The translations under genes were made by a program, and so were the position numbers. 64,000 nucleotides of DNA from Undibacterium sp. Jales W-56 (GTDB taxonomy: Bacteria; Pseudomonadota; Gammaproteobacteria; Burkholderiales; Burkholderiaceae_D), in the NCBI RefSeq assembly GCF_025548535.1, contig NZ_JAJLQW010000005.1:124001-188000 (forward strand), given 5' to 3'. The notes under the pieces are model-generated. The model was not told the origin of the DNA. It did no database searches and saw only the letters and a list, made by a program, of their open reading frames with translations. Shown here piece after piece: positions 18,473-26,665 of this stretch (the stretch's first letter is position 1; each line of letters starts with the position of its first letter).

Positions 18473-20158
18473 TTACGCACCTGCCAGGCTGAGCACTTCA
18501 TCCACGGTGGTAATGCCTTGCCATACTTTAAGCATGCCGTCATCCCGCAGCGAACGTACTTTGCTTTCGCGTAAATAACGCACGATGTCCGCCTCACTCG
18601 CATGGGTCAGAATCTGGTGCTGTAAAGTGGCATCGACCTCGAATAGTTCATAGATCGCGACACGGCCGGAAAATCCGGTCTGATTGCAATTACGGCAACC
18701 CACCGGACGGCGCAATTGGGGCTCGCTCACCAGTTCGTCGCGCCATTGCTTCACACCCTCGAGCAAGACCCGATGCGTTTCTTGATCGATTTCTGCAGGC
18801 TGGGCGCAGTGTTCGCATAAACAACGCACCAGGCGTTGTGCCATCACGCCTTTGAGACTGGAGCCAAGCAAAAATGCTTCTATGCCCATGTCGACCAACC
18901 GTGTCACTGCCCCGGCAGCGCTATTCGTGTGCAGAGTTGAGAATACCAGATGTCCCGTCAGCGCCGACTGTACGGCGATCGCAGCCGTCTCCTGGTCGCG
19001 GATTTCACCGATCAGGACCACATCCGGATCATGCCGCAAAATGGAGCGCAAAGCAGCAGCAAAAGTGAAGCCGATATCGGCATTCACCTGGATTTGGGTA
19101 ATGTCTTTGAGCCGGTATTCGACAGGATCTTCAACGGTAATGATTTTGTTGAGTCCGTCATTGCCGATATCTAGTGCGGTATACAGTGTTGTGGTTTTGC
19201 CGGAACCGGTCGGCCCGGTCACCAGGACGATGCCGTTCGGCATCTGTATCCAGCGCTTAAACAAGGCGGCGTGATCGGGCATCATACCAAGGTCTTCCAG
19301 ATGATAGGGTTTGCGATCCTGACGCAACAGACGCATCACGACCGATTCACCCATCGCCCCCGGCAACACAGAGACGCGGACATCGAATACTTCGCTGTTG
19401 ACACGCGCCGTCATGCGTCCATCTTGCGGCAAGCGACGCTCGGCAATATCCAATTGCGACAGAATTTTGATGCGACATACTGTGGCGTCGAATTTATCGA
19501 GCGGCATGCGGCTGAGCTCTTGCATCACGCCATCTACACGCAAGCGAATCGCAAATTCGTATTCGCCGGGCTCTACATGGATGTCCGATGCGCGGCGCGT
19601 TACGGCTTGCGAGAGCACCGTATTGACCAGTTCGATGATCGGGCCTTCTTCGGCCAGCTCACGCAGATGCATGACATCACCGGTGGCCGCCATCTTCGGT
19701 TCGCGTCGCTCCAGAGCCGCATAAAATGCTTCAAATGCCGAAGGGCGTATCAACGAATATTCAATCCGGGACGCTGGCGGTGCCTTCAGTCGCAAGACTT
19801 CCTGAACGTTGGCGCTGATCGCCTCTTTCGCTGCGCAGTGGGTAATGTCGCTATCTTCTTGCTGCCAGATAATCATGCCTTGGGCCTGGCACCAGTGCGC
19901 AAGAATGCCCCATTGTGCGATCGTAGGCTGAAAAGCAATCTGTGCATGATGCAATTCATCGTCGCTGACGAGCGGCATGCCGCTATGCAGCGCCATTTGC
20001 TGATACAGCACATCCTCTGACAGCGCACCCATCCTCACCAGCAAAGCGGGCAGGGGTGTAAATTGTTCTCGCTGCAATAATCGTGCGTTGACCAAGGTCT
20101 CGGCTGGGACGATGGCATTGTTTTCGAGAAATTGTTCAAACGAGAGAAAGGTGCTCAT
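18473..20158 (-). CDS. gspE: Type II secretion ATPase GspE
   Basis: 561 residues. An N-terminal GspE/MshEN-type domain (about 1-150) is followed by the secretion ATPase with Walker A GPTGSGKTTT (315-324), an Asp box VEDPVEY, Walker B DPDVVLIGEIRD and His box TGHLVFSTLHTN. The zinc module with CLCEHC and CRNC near residues 430-480 is intact, pointing to a T2SS/T4P-type assembly ATPase; adjacency to gspF-D decides T2SS. It powers pseudopilus assembly at the inner membrane through GspL. Unusually it lies on the opposite strand from gspF, 3.1 kb away, with two exported-protein genes between. Confidence 0.93.
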   Translation of the reverse strand: MSTFLSFEQFLENNAIVPAETLVNARLLQREQFTPLPALLVRMGALSEDVLYQQMALHSGMPLVSDDELHHAQIAFQPTIAQWGILAHWCQAQGMIIWQQEDSDITHCAAKEAISANVQEVLRLKAPPASRIEYSLIRPSAFEAFYAALERREPKMAATGDVMHLRELAEEGPIIELVNTVLSQAVTRRASDIHVEPGEYEFAIRLRVDGVMQELSRMPLDKFDATVCRIKILSQLDIAERRLPQDGRMTARVNSEVFDVRVSVLPGAMGESVVMRLLRQDRKPYHLEDLGMMPDHAALFKRWIQMPNGIVLVTGPTGSGKTTTLYTALDIGNDGLNKIITVEDPVEYRLKDITQIQVNADIGFTFAAALRSILRHDPDVVLIGEIRDQETAAIAVQSALTGHLVFSTLHTNSAAGAVTRLVDMGIEAFLLGSSLKGVMAQRLVRCLCEHCAQPAEIDQETHRVLLEGVKQWRDELVSEPQLRRPVGCRNCNQTGFSGRVAIYELFEVDATLQHQILTHASEADIVRYLRESKVRSLRDDGMLKVWQGITTVDEVLSLAGA

Positions 20159-20200
20159 TACCAGATCATAGTTGTTTGTAAAAAATTAAAGCAGAACGAA

Positions 20201-20794
20201 TTATTTGGTTACAACTTTCACATCGTTTGTCACGCTATACCATTTACCACCGGCACGTACTAACAAAAGAATTTCCGTATTCTTGGCTAATTTTATTTTG
20301 ACTTTAATATCTGCTTTGGCCAGATTTGCGATACTTTGCGCTGCTAAGAATGACGACTCGCCTTGAGGTGGATTGGTATTTAACAGCAGGAAAAACTCGG
20401 TTCCAGGAATTTCACTCATTAAATGCACAGGGATAACGCCTGCAAGAGCGATTGGTGGAGAGTCAAGCAAAAGATAATCGGATTTGACAATTTGTGTTTT
20501 GTTCGGTGCGGGCTTAAACAGTGAAAGTGCTTTATCTACACTCTCCGCTTTCATTAATTCTGGTAACAGGCTATCTAAAGTCGGCGGAGGAGTACTGCCT
20601 ATAAAGGCGCCGGCTTGTGCCTTGGCTGGCGCAGAGATTAACACCATACTGAAACCAAAGGCGATCACGATGAGCACATACATTAGTTTATAGCGAAGAA
20701 TTACATTTGAGATAGACAGAAGACGCATAGCAGGGGAGGTGTAATCCAGAAAAAGGTAAATTAACACAAGCTCATGTAAGTTGATATTGTACAC
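20201..20794 (-). CDS. Exported SoxY-like (Ig-fold) protein without the carrier cysteine
   Basis: Up to 197 residues from GTG 20794; a better start may be ATG 20728 (MRLLSIS) or 20683 (MYVLIVIAFG). A hydrophobic segment ending PAKAQA is a likely signal peptide. The C-terminal ~100 residues follow the SoxY pattern: LDSPPIALAGVIPVHL, NTNPPQGESSFLAAQ, KVKIKLAKNTEILLLVRAGGKWYS and a final VKVV strand. SoxY normally ends in a GGCGG arm carrying sulfur intermediates; this protein stops at VVTK with no cysteine there, so a sulfur-carrier role is unlikely. The match is by eye. It sits between gspE and the 577-residue exported protein and may serve secretion. Confidence 0.55.
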   Translation of the reverse strand: MYNINLHELVLIYLFLDYTSPAMRLLSISNVILRYKLMYVLIVIAFGFSMVLISAPAKAQAGAFIGSTPPPTLDSLLPELMKAESVDKALSLFKPAPNKTQIVKSDYLLLDSPPIALAGVIPVHLMSEIPGTEFFLLLNTNPPQGESSFLAAQSIANLAKADIKVKIKLAKNTEILLLVRAGGKWYSVTNDVKVVTK

Positions 20795-20843
20795 CGCACG
20801 GCTAAGAGACTGATTTGTTGCGGGTTTTGATTTGAAGAGCGCA

Positions 20844-20869
20844 TAAAAAAAGGGAGGCTTTCGCCTCCC
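20844..20869 (-). terminator. Rho-independent terminator after the 577-residue exported protein gene
   Basis: Stem GGGAGGC/GCCTCCC (20852-20858 and 20863-20869) with loop TTTC. On the minus strand it is followed by a run of seven T (20851 down to 20845). A strong terminator about 40 bases past the stop codon, suiting a highly transcribed single gene. Confidence 0.9.
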
Positions 20870-20910
20870 TTCTTAGCTTGTTAGCTATTACAAGTTTTTA
20901 TACTTGCAAA

Positions 20911-22644
20911 TTACTTAGCCAAACCGCGTTGTGCATCTTGAACAACTGTTTGTGCATCAGATGGAGCACGACCAGTAGTAGCATCGAAATCTACACCTTG
21001 TGTTGAGGATGCTTCGATGAAGTTCTTGCTATCTGGATTGTACAGGTAGTTTTGTACGCGCAATGAACCTACGCCATCAGCTGTAACGCGCAGACGCTCA
21101 CCGATTGCAGCGTTGGCTGTTGGAGCAGTAGCACCAGCAACAAAGCCTGTACCGTTGCTTACCGGAGCATTAACCAGCAGTGCATCGATCTGAGAAGATG
21201 TCATGTTCATTGCTTGGCGTGGTACCAATGTTGCGATCTGGCCCCAGCCACCGTATGAACCATCAGAGTGGATCAACTGACCGTACACTGTTGCTGTACG
21301 TGTTTCACTTGGGTTGATCAGACGGATAACACTCAACCAGCCGCCAGCGATTTTCGATGTTGCGTAGTTACGTACATCGATCTTCACGCCGCCACCGATT
21401 GGTGTCAGGGCGCCAGAGCAAGAGTTCTTTTGCTCTTGTACGCCATCAGTCAATGAGTCAACTGTAGTGCTGTTGGAAGATGGAGCCGCTTTCAACAAAT
21501 CAACCGCGCCGGAAGTCGATGTCTGTGACAACAAAGATGTACTAGCAACGCTGTAGCAAACATATGCTTTAGCTGCCTTAACTGCATCGATATCTGCAGC
21601 TGCTGTTACTTTGATCAGCGCAGTTACGTCACCAAATGCCGTTGCAGTTGCAGTCGTTGCGCCCAATACTGCCGCACAGTTTGGTGTAGCTGACAAGAAC
21701 ACAGTACCATCAGCATAGGAGCCTGGCAGGTTGACGTTGACGTTCAAAGATTTCGCTTCGATTGAACCAGCTTTACTTACGGCTGTAGCCGGTGTTGTAG
21801 TAGCGGGAACGCCATACACTGTTGTGTAATCCAGATCCAGGCCTGAACCAACCAATGATACTTGAACGGTACCCAGATTAGCCAGAGTTGGGCTGACGAA
21901 TGCAGCGCCAGTACCCAGGAAAGTCTTCAGGGTTGCATTGTCAACTGTCAATGAGCCTGCTGTAGGAGCGATACTGATCTTGACGTTTTCTGTGAAGTTC
22001 AACAAACGACCTGTGTTGACCGCGCCTGGGCGTTGATCTTCAGAGTCAGAGTTAGCACCAGTCATCAGCGCTGGGCTAGTGTACGTTGTGTAATGCTTGA
22101 ACGTGACGTCCATGTTCGTATCAGGATTAACGCAACCTGTATCGCCAGCAACTGTACGCAGGTTAGTCAAGCCGGAGTTATCCGTACCAATTACTGAGCC
22201 TGGGTTGAAAGTGATGATAGGACGGCTAACGATGTTCGCTGCGCCTTGAGCGAAGTCGATGTTTGCATAAATCGTTTTGTGATCTGCACTAACGAAGGCT
22301 GTTACAGTGATCGCAGCAGCTATACCTGCCGACAATGCTGAACCGTCAGCATTAGTGATTTTAACTGTACCTGCGCCGATTGCGCCGCCTGCTGCTGGGC
22401 CGCCCCATTTAGCAGTGCCTGGCAAAGACAATTGAACTTGCAGACGTTGTCCATTGAAACGTGCATCCAGATCGCCAGCAAAGTTGTAGCTCTTGGATGG
22501 CGCGCGAAGGATTTGGGAATTTGTTTCAATAACTTCGCGTGCCAGTGTCACGGAAGAAGATTGAATTTGACCCGCTGAAGCTACGTTAGCAGCGAAAGCT
22601 GCAACCAGGCTAGCCGCCAGGATACTTAGTTGTTTTTGTTTCAT
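20911..22644 (-). CDS. Large exported protein of unknown function, possible surface protein and type II secretion substrate
   Basis: 577 residues. Residues 1-24 are a clear signal peptide (MKQKQLSILAASLVAAFAAN ... ASA) and the start has GAGAGG at 8 bases. The mature protein is rich in Ala, Thr, Val, Ser and Gly, poor in charge, with about four cysteines (GDTGC, TPNC, AYVC, KNSC), as in beta-rich surface proteins. No domain recognised. Arg codons in the first hundred codons are CGT or CGC only, a sign of high expression. It has its own strong terminator and lies next to the secretion genes, divergent from gspF. An S-layer-like or abundant secreted role is inference. Confidence 0.7.
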   Translation of the reverse strand: MKQKQLSILAASLVAAFAANVASAGQIQSSSVTLAREVIETNSQILRAPSKSYNFAGDLDARFNGQRLQVQLSLPGTAKWGGPAAGGAIGAGTVKITNADGSALSAGIAAAITVTAFVSADHKTIYANIDFAQGAANIVSRPIITFNPGSVIGTDNSGLTNLRTVAGDTGCVNPDTNMDVTFKHYTTYTSPALMTGANSDSEDQRPGAVNTGRLLNFTENVKISIAPTAGSLTVDNATLKTFLGTGAAFVSPTLANLGTVQVSLVGSGLDLDYTTVYGVPATTTPATAVSKAGSIEAKSLNVNVNLPGSYADGTVFLSATPNCAAVLGATTATATAFGDVTALIKVTAAADIDAVKAAKAYVCYSVASTSLLSQTSTSGAVDLLKAAPSSNSTTVDSLTDGVQEQKNSCSGALTPIGGGVKIDVRNYATSKIAGGWLSVIRLINPSETRTATVYGQLIHSDGSYGGWGQIATLVPRQAMNMTSSQIDALLVNAPVSNGTGFVAGATAPTANAAIGERLRVTADGVGSLRVQNYLYNPDSKNFIEASSTQGVDFDATTGRAPSDAQTVVQDAQRGLAK

Positions 22645-22696
22645 TTGAATAGCCTCTCTAGAAAAGACATTTAGTTGTTACTTAATTAAAATGTAC

Positions 22697-22741
22697 AACG
22701 TACGTTTGATACAAGTACTTGTCATACGAGTACTCATATGA
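22697..22741. promoter_or_regulatory. Three tandem 15-bp GTAC-centred palindromic iterons
   Basis: Three adjacent 15-bp units (22697-22711, 22712-22726, 22727-22741), each with a palindrome centred on GTAC: AACGTACGTT, ACAAGTACTTGT and GAGTACTC. Their centres are exactly 15 bases apart. They lie 53-97 bases upstream of the ATG of the exported-protein gene, in or near its promoter. They look like an operator array; the binding protein is unknown. Confidence 0.55.
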
Positions 22742-22968
22742 CTAGCCGGAGGTGATTAAATCATGTTTTTACATTTACAGCAAGTTACCTTGTGCAAATA
22801 AATAGGAAACGTAATTTTTGGCAACATTCCTCCTCTTATAAGTCATATCGGTTAGATCGACAGACTCATATTAGGCGTAGTTGCCGCATTCTGCACGTCA
22901 TTCTTCAGGTTTGTACAGTTATTTGTTGTTGCTCAGGTACATATTGTGTCTAAATTGATGGGTATTTG

Positions 22969-23097
22969 ATGGAAAGCAGTAGATTTTTTTTCGCATTTCT
23001 GCCTCGGCAACATTTTTTAGGTTTGCTGGCGCTCTTCTTGTCCTTGGTCGTATTTATTGGGATTGCACTTTTTCGCCTGGTTTCTTGTCTAATTTAG
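22969..23097 (+). CDS. Possible 42-residue single-pass membrane peptide
   Basis: ATG at 22969 to TAG at 23095-23097. The product begins MESSRFFFAFLPRQ and then has one hydrophobic segment of about 25 residues (LGLLALFLSLVVFIGIAL) before RLVSCLI, a plausible transmembrane helix. The ribosome site is weak (GATGGG). It lies 204 bases upstream of gspF on the same strand. It could be a small accessory of the secretion system or a chance frame. Confidence 0.3.
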   Translation: MESSRFFFAFLPRQHFLGLLALFLSLVVFIGIALFRLVSCLI

Positions 23098-23301
23098 GTT
23101 ATTTACGCATTGTTACTAGTTGGTCCTTGCCTGATGAAATACAATCCTGCATTGTTTAAGATTTGCTCTAATTTTTACGTATGTGTATACATATATGTTG
23201 AAGCAGATTTTGCGGGTCATAATCGAGCCGATTTCGCTGATTTTTATCGATGATGGCTTGCCGCCGGTTTTTTTAATACTCATAAAATTGTCAAAATACT
23301 T

Positions 23302-24504
23302 ATGCCTGAATATCGTTATCAAGCAACTGATCCTCAAGGTGGTATTGTCAAAGGCGTTTTGACGGTAGAGACCGAAGTTGAGGCGATGTCTCAATTGCAA
23401 CGTCGCGGTTTGATGGCATTTGAGATGCAGCAGGCTGCTGCACCGAAGTCGATTCGACTGTCGCAGCCGAAGCGCGCCGGTCGCGATGCCTTGCTAGTGG
23501 TATTGCAGGAGTTGGCAACCTTGCTGGATGCCGGCGTGACACTGGCAGATGCGGTGGAGAATGTGGCGCGCGGCTATGTAGATTCGCCATTGGGCATCGC
23601 TTTCAATAAGATTTATGGGCAGTTACGTGGTGGCGTCGCGTTTTCCAAGGCCTTGATTGAGGCGGATTTGCGTTTGCCGAATTATGTGATTGAACTTTGC
23701 AAGGCCGGCGAGTCTACTGGTAAGTTGGCGGGATCTTTGCGCTCTGCGGCGGAGCAACTGGAATTGGAGCAGAATTTTCAACGGGAAGCGCGTAACGCTT
23801 TGATCTATCCGATGGTGCTGGTGATCAGCGGCTTTTTGGCGACGCTACTGGTATTTGTCTTCGTTGTGCCGAAGTTTGCGAATATCTTGAGCAATCCCAA
23901 AGCGGATATTCCGCTTTTGTCGGTATGGGTGCTGGCGACCGGTATGTGGCTGACAAAAAACAAGCTGTTATTGAGCGCAGTTGTTGCCGGTGCCGGTGTG
24001 ACCGGGTATTTGTTGCTGCGCCAGGAAAAAGTCCAGCAAAATCTATGGAACTGGGCCGCCGGTTTGCCGCTTATTGGCAGTTGGATTATGCATACAGAGA
24101 TGGCGCGCTGGAGCTCGATGTTCAGTGTGCTGCTGCAAAATCATGTGTCTATTCTGGAGGCTCTGGCGCATGCGCAAAACGCATTGCGAGGCGATGTATG
24201 GCGGCAAAAGGCGGCACTGATTTTAGGTGATGTCAGGGGCGGTAAAACCTTGGCGGAATCGTTGCAGCTGCATCAGTTTATCGATGCAACCGGCGTGAAT
24301 CTGGTCCGGGTCGGCGAGCGCTCCGGTGCGCTAGGCAAAACAACCGCATCGCTGGCGAATATGCATCGCTTGCATAGCCAGCAGCAGATGCGCCAGTTTT
24401 TGATTTTGTTGGAACCAGTGACAATCTTGCTGGTGTCGGTGGTGTTGGGTGGCATCATGATTTCCGTCATGCTGGCGATTACCAGTTTGACGAATGTAAT
24501 TTAA
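23302..24504 (+). CDS. gspF: Type II secretion inner-membrane platform protein GspF
   Basis: 400 residues, typical for GspF. Two cytoplasmic T2SS_F domains (about 65-190 and 265-390) alternate with three membrane segments (VLVISGFLATLLVFVFVVPKF near 170-190, another near 215, and the last at 370-395). Motifs include LLDAGVTLADAVE and ELCKAGESTGKLA, mirrored by VRVGERSGALGKT. GspF is the central platform that couples GspE to pseudopilin extraction. It heads the plus-strand gsp cluster; the start lacks a strong Shine-Dalgarno. Confidence 0.95.
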   Translation: MPEYRYQATDPQGGIVKGVLTVETEVEAMSQLQRRGLMAFEMQQAAAPKSIRLSQPKRAGRDALLVVLQELATLLDAGVTLADAVENVARGYVDSPLGIAFNKIYGQLRGGVAFSKALIEADLRLPNYVIELCKAGESTGKLAGSLRSAAEQLELEQNFQREARNALIYPMVLVISGFLATLLVFVFVVPKFANILSNPKADIPLLSVWVLATGMWLTKNKLLLSAVVAGAGVTGYLLLRQEKVQQNLWNWAAGLPLIGSWIMHTEMARWSSMFSVLLQNHVSILEALAHAQNALRGDVWRQKAALILGDVRGGKTLAESLQLHQFIDATGVNLVRVGERSGALGKTTASLANMHRLHSQQQMRQFLILLEPVTILLVSVVLGGIMISVMLAITSLTNVI

Positions 24505-24539
24505 ATCGATAGTACAGAATTCAGTTTTGAAAGGATGTT

Positions 24540-25001
24540 ATGCGTAATCAATTGTGGAAGCAAAGTGTAGCCAGACGATCTGCGGGTTTTACCTTGTTGG
24601 AGATGTTGGTGGTGATGGTGATTATTGGTTTGCTGGCCGGCCTGGTTGGGCCGCGTATTTTTGGCAAGGTTGATTCTTCCAAAGTGCAAACGGCGCAAAC
24701 GCAGATCAAGATGCTGGAGAGTGCGCTGAATATCATGCGACTCGATGTGGGGCAAGTGCCGCCCCCCGAGCAAGGTTTGCAATGGCTGTTGACGCCTCCC
24801 TTAGATCCAAACTTGCAGCCGTTGTGGAAAGGCCCATACATCGAGGGTGCCATCCCCCTTGACCCGTGGAGCAATCCGTATCAATACAAAGTCCCTGGGG
24901 TCGATAATAAACCTTATTCGGTGTACTCATTCGGCGCCGATGGCAAGCCGGGTGGAGAAGGATTGAATGCCGATATCGGTTTGGGTGCACCAGCCAAATA
25001 A
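24540..25001 (+). CDS. gspG: Type II secretion major pseudopilin GspG
   Basis: 153 residues. A short positive leader ends in the prepilin-peptidase site G/FTLLEMLVV, followed by the hydrophobic N-terminal helix. The C-terminal signature of GspG is present: PPPEQGLQWL, W.GPYIEGAIPLDPWSNPYQY and a DGKPGGEG calcium-site-like loop. It is the main subunit of the pseudopilus. The ATG follows AAAGGATG. A prepilin peptidase (GspO) gene is not in the window. Confidence 0.97.
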   Translation: MRNQLWKQSVARRSAGFTLLEMLVVMVIIGLLAGLVGPRIFGKVDSSKVQTAQTQIKMLESALNIMRLDVGQVPPPEQGLQWLLTPPLDPNLQPLWKGPYIEGAIPLDPWSNPYQYKVPGVDNKPYSVYSFGADGKPGGEGLNADIGLGAPAK

Positions 25002-25033
25002 TCGATACAAGTGCGTAGCCAGATTTTTATAAG

Positions 25034-25510
25034 ATGGTTTTTGTGAAGCCAATCTTTTCTCAAAATTATCGTGACTTAGTCGCTCGGCGTCCCTTGACTG
25101 CGCGGGGATGTGCACATGGTTTTACGTTGATAGAAATGATGGCGGTGTTGACTCTGGCTGCGTTAATGGCAGGGGTTGCGATTCCGGCGATGCAGCGCTG
25201 GTTTGATTCTATTTCTGAGCGAGCGCAGTTGGCTGAAATTTCGATCCAGTTCCAGCGTCTGGCATCGCGCGCTGCGCTTTTATCTGAAACCGTTAAATTG
25301 AATAAAGCGAGTTGGGCCAACAAATTGGGCGACGGGAATGCGGCTTTGGCTTTGCCGGACGGCTGGTCAATTACTAATGAAAAACCGGTTGTGTTTTTTC
25401 ATAGCGGCATCTGCGAAGGTGGCGTCGTCGATTTGGCCGGACCGCAGGCGCGTAAAGTGAAATTGAATATCGCTTCGGTGAGTTGTGATGTGAGCGTTAT
25501 CAGGCCATGA
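25034..25510 (+). CDS. gspH: Type II secretion minor pseudopilin GspH
   Basis: 158 residues. The prepilin motif HGFTLIEMMAVLTLAALMAGVAIPAMQRW begins near residue 28 after a long leader, with the Glu at +5 that guides assembly. The globular part is short and weakly conserved, as usual for GspH. The order G-H-I-J-K supports the assignment. It overlaps gspI by 4 bases (ATGA), so translation is probably coupled. Confidence 0.9.
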   Translation: MVFVKPIFSQNYRDLVARRPLTARGCAHGFTLIEMMAVLTLAALMAGVAIPAMQRWFDSISERAQLAEISIQFQRLASRAALLSETVKLNKASWANKLGDGNAALALPDGWSITNEKPVVFFHSGICEGGVVDLAGPQARKVKLNIASVSCDVSVIRP

Positions 25511-25995
25511 GCATGCAATTGATAAAAATTATCCGGGATAGTAGCGCTCGCATTCAGGCTGGTGGTAAGCAGCAGCGGCAGCGTGGTTTTAGCTTGCTGG
25601 AGATGATCGCTGCGTTAACGATTTTGACTATAGGATCGGTCGTGCTATTTAGTTGGTTGGGGCAGACCATGGGGCAACTGAACCGCTTTCAGTTGCAAGA
25701 AAAGGAATCCTTAGCCCGCTTGCAGGCAATCGATTTTCTGTCTACTCAAAATCCCTTTCTGACCCCCGATGGTAAGCAGGTTTTTGATTCTTTTAGTATG
25801 GAGTGGAAAAGTAAACCGATTTCTGAGGTGAGAGAGACCGTTTCACCTAATGGCGGTTTGGGTTTATATCAAATGAGTTTGTATACGGTTCAAGTGGTCG
25901 CATATGATAAGGCAGGTAAATCCTGGTTTGAATTTCCAGTGAGATTGGTTGGCTATAAACAGGTAAGACAGCCTGCGAAAGCTACACCATTTTAA
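25507..25995 (+). CDS. gspI: Type II secretion minor pseudopilin GspI
   Basis: 162 residues. The prepilin site is RGFSLLEMIAALTILTIGSVVLFSW, with the +5 Glu, near residue 27. GspI with GspJ and GspK forms the pseudopilus tip that starts assembly. It overlaps gspH by 4 bases and is one base from gspJ. Confidence 0.9.
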   Translation: MSMQLIKIIRDSSARIQAGGKQQRQRGFSLLEMIAALTILTIGSVVLFSWLGQTMGQLNRFQLQEKESLARLQAIDFLSTQNPFLTPDGKQVFDSFSMEWKSKPISEVRETVSPNGGLGLYQMSLYTVQVVAYDKAGKSWFEFPVRLVGYKQVRQPAKATPF

Positions 25996-25996
25996 T

Positions 25997-26665
25997 ATGT
26001 CACGAATGAATCAGAGAATTGCATTCAAATGCAAATTATCGACACCAAATAAAGCTCCAGGCATGCACCAGACTGGATTGACGCTGATTGAGTTGCTTGT
26101 CAGCTTGGTCATTCTTGGATTTGTGGTAACCATCATGTCAGGCGCTTTTTTTCAAGTCGCGCAAGTAGTGCGAATTGCTGAGAATGTAAATGGTCAATTT
26201 CAACCTCAATGGATTCGCTTACATTCATTAAAGGATTTGGTTGGCAATCTTGTCGTACTCGAAAATGTAGAAAAGCCGTTCCAAGGAGACGCTATGGGTT
26301 TTGAGGCGTATTCGTTGTCATTGCCTCAAAGTGATTGGGGAACTGTGCAACAATTCAAAGTTAAATTGGAAACTAAAAATCAGGGGAAGACGGAGTTATT
26401 GGTCACCGCTGGTGATGCAAAACCGTTCGTAGCAGGCTCTTGGGACATGCCAATTCAATTTGAATATTTGATGGTGGATGGCAGCACGGAGTCGATATGG
26501 CCTCCTATGGGTACAGTTGTTGATGTCATGCCAAGAGGTGTTGTTATTCGTGCGAGTTCCGGTGAGCGCTTGGTGCAGATGATTGCCGTTTATGATGGCG
26601 TACGTAAAGTAGAGCCTAATACCAAAAGCGATATGGGTAAGTTGTTTGGTGTAGATGTGAAATGA
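25997..26665 (+). CDS. gspJ: Type II secretion minor pseudopilin GspJ
   Basis: 222 residues. The prepilin site TGLTLIELLVSLVILGFVVTIMSGAFFQ carries the +5 Glu. The beta-rich globular domain of about 170 residues is usual for GspJ, a tip-complex subunit with GspI and GspK. The end overlaps gspK by 4 bases. Confidence 0.9.
   Translation: MSRMNQRIAFKCKLSTPNKAPGMHQTGLTLIELLVSLVILGFVVTIMSGAFFQVAQVVRIAENVNGQFQPQWIRLHSLKDLVGNLVVLENVEKPFQGDAMGFEAYSLSLPQSDWGTVQQFKVKLETKNQGKTELLVTAGDAKPFVAGSWDMPIQFEYLMVDGSTESIWPPMGTVVDVMPRGVVIRASSGERLVQMIAVYDGVRKVEPNTKSDMGKLFGVDVK

Larger units (their letters stand above)
22645..23301. other. Long divergent intergenic region of the secretion locus
   Basis: About 660 bases between the exported-protein gene and gspF. 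It holds three 15-bp iterons (22697-22741), an 11-bp palindrome TGATTAAATCA at 22753-22763, and a possible 42-codon membrane peptide (22969-23097). It must carry promoters for both directions. A weak minus-strand sigma-70-like candidate (TTGTAT, 17-18 bases, then TTTTAA or TTTAAT) overlaps the iterons. Confidence 0.6.

Noticed and set aside
19271..20020. Long plus-strand frame opposite gspE
   Set aside because: A shadow of the gspE coding pattern; basic, Arg/His-rich and without any domain.
20201..20794. Functional SoxY sulfur carrier
   Set aside because: No C-terminal GGCGG cysteine and no other sox genes in the window.
22697..22741. Replication-origin iterons
   Set aside because: No dnaA, parA or rep gene nearby and no DnaA-box pattern; an operator array is more likely.
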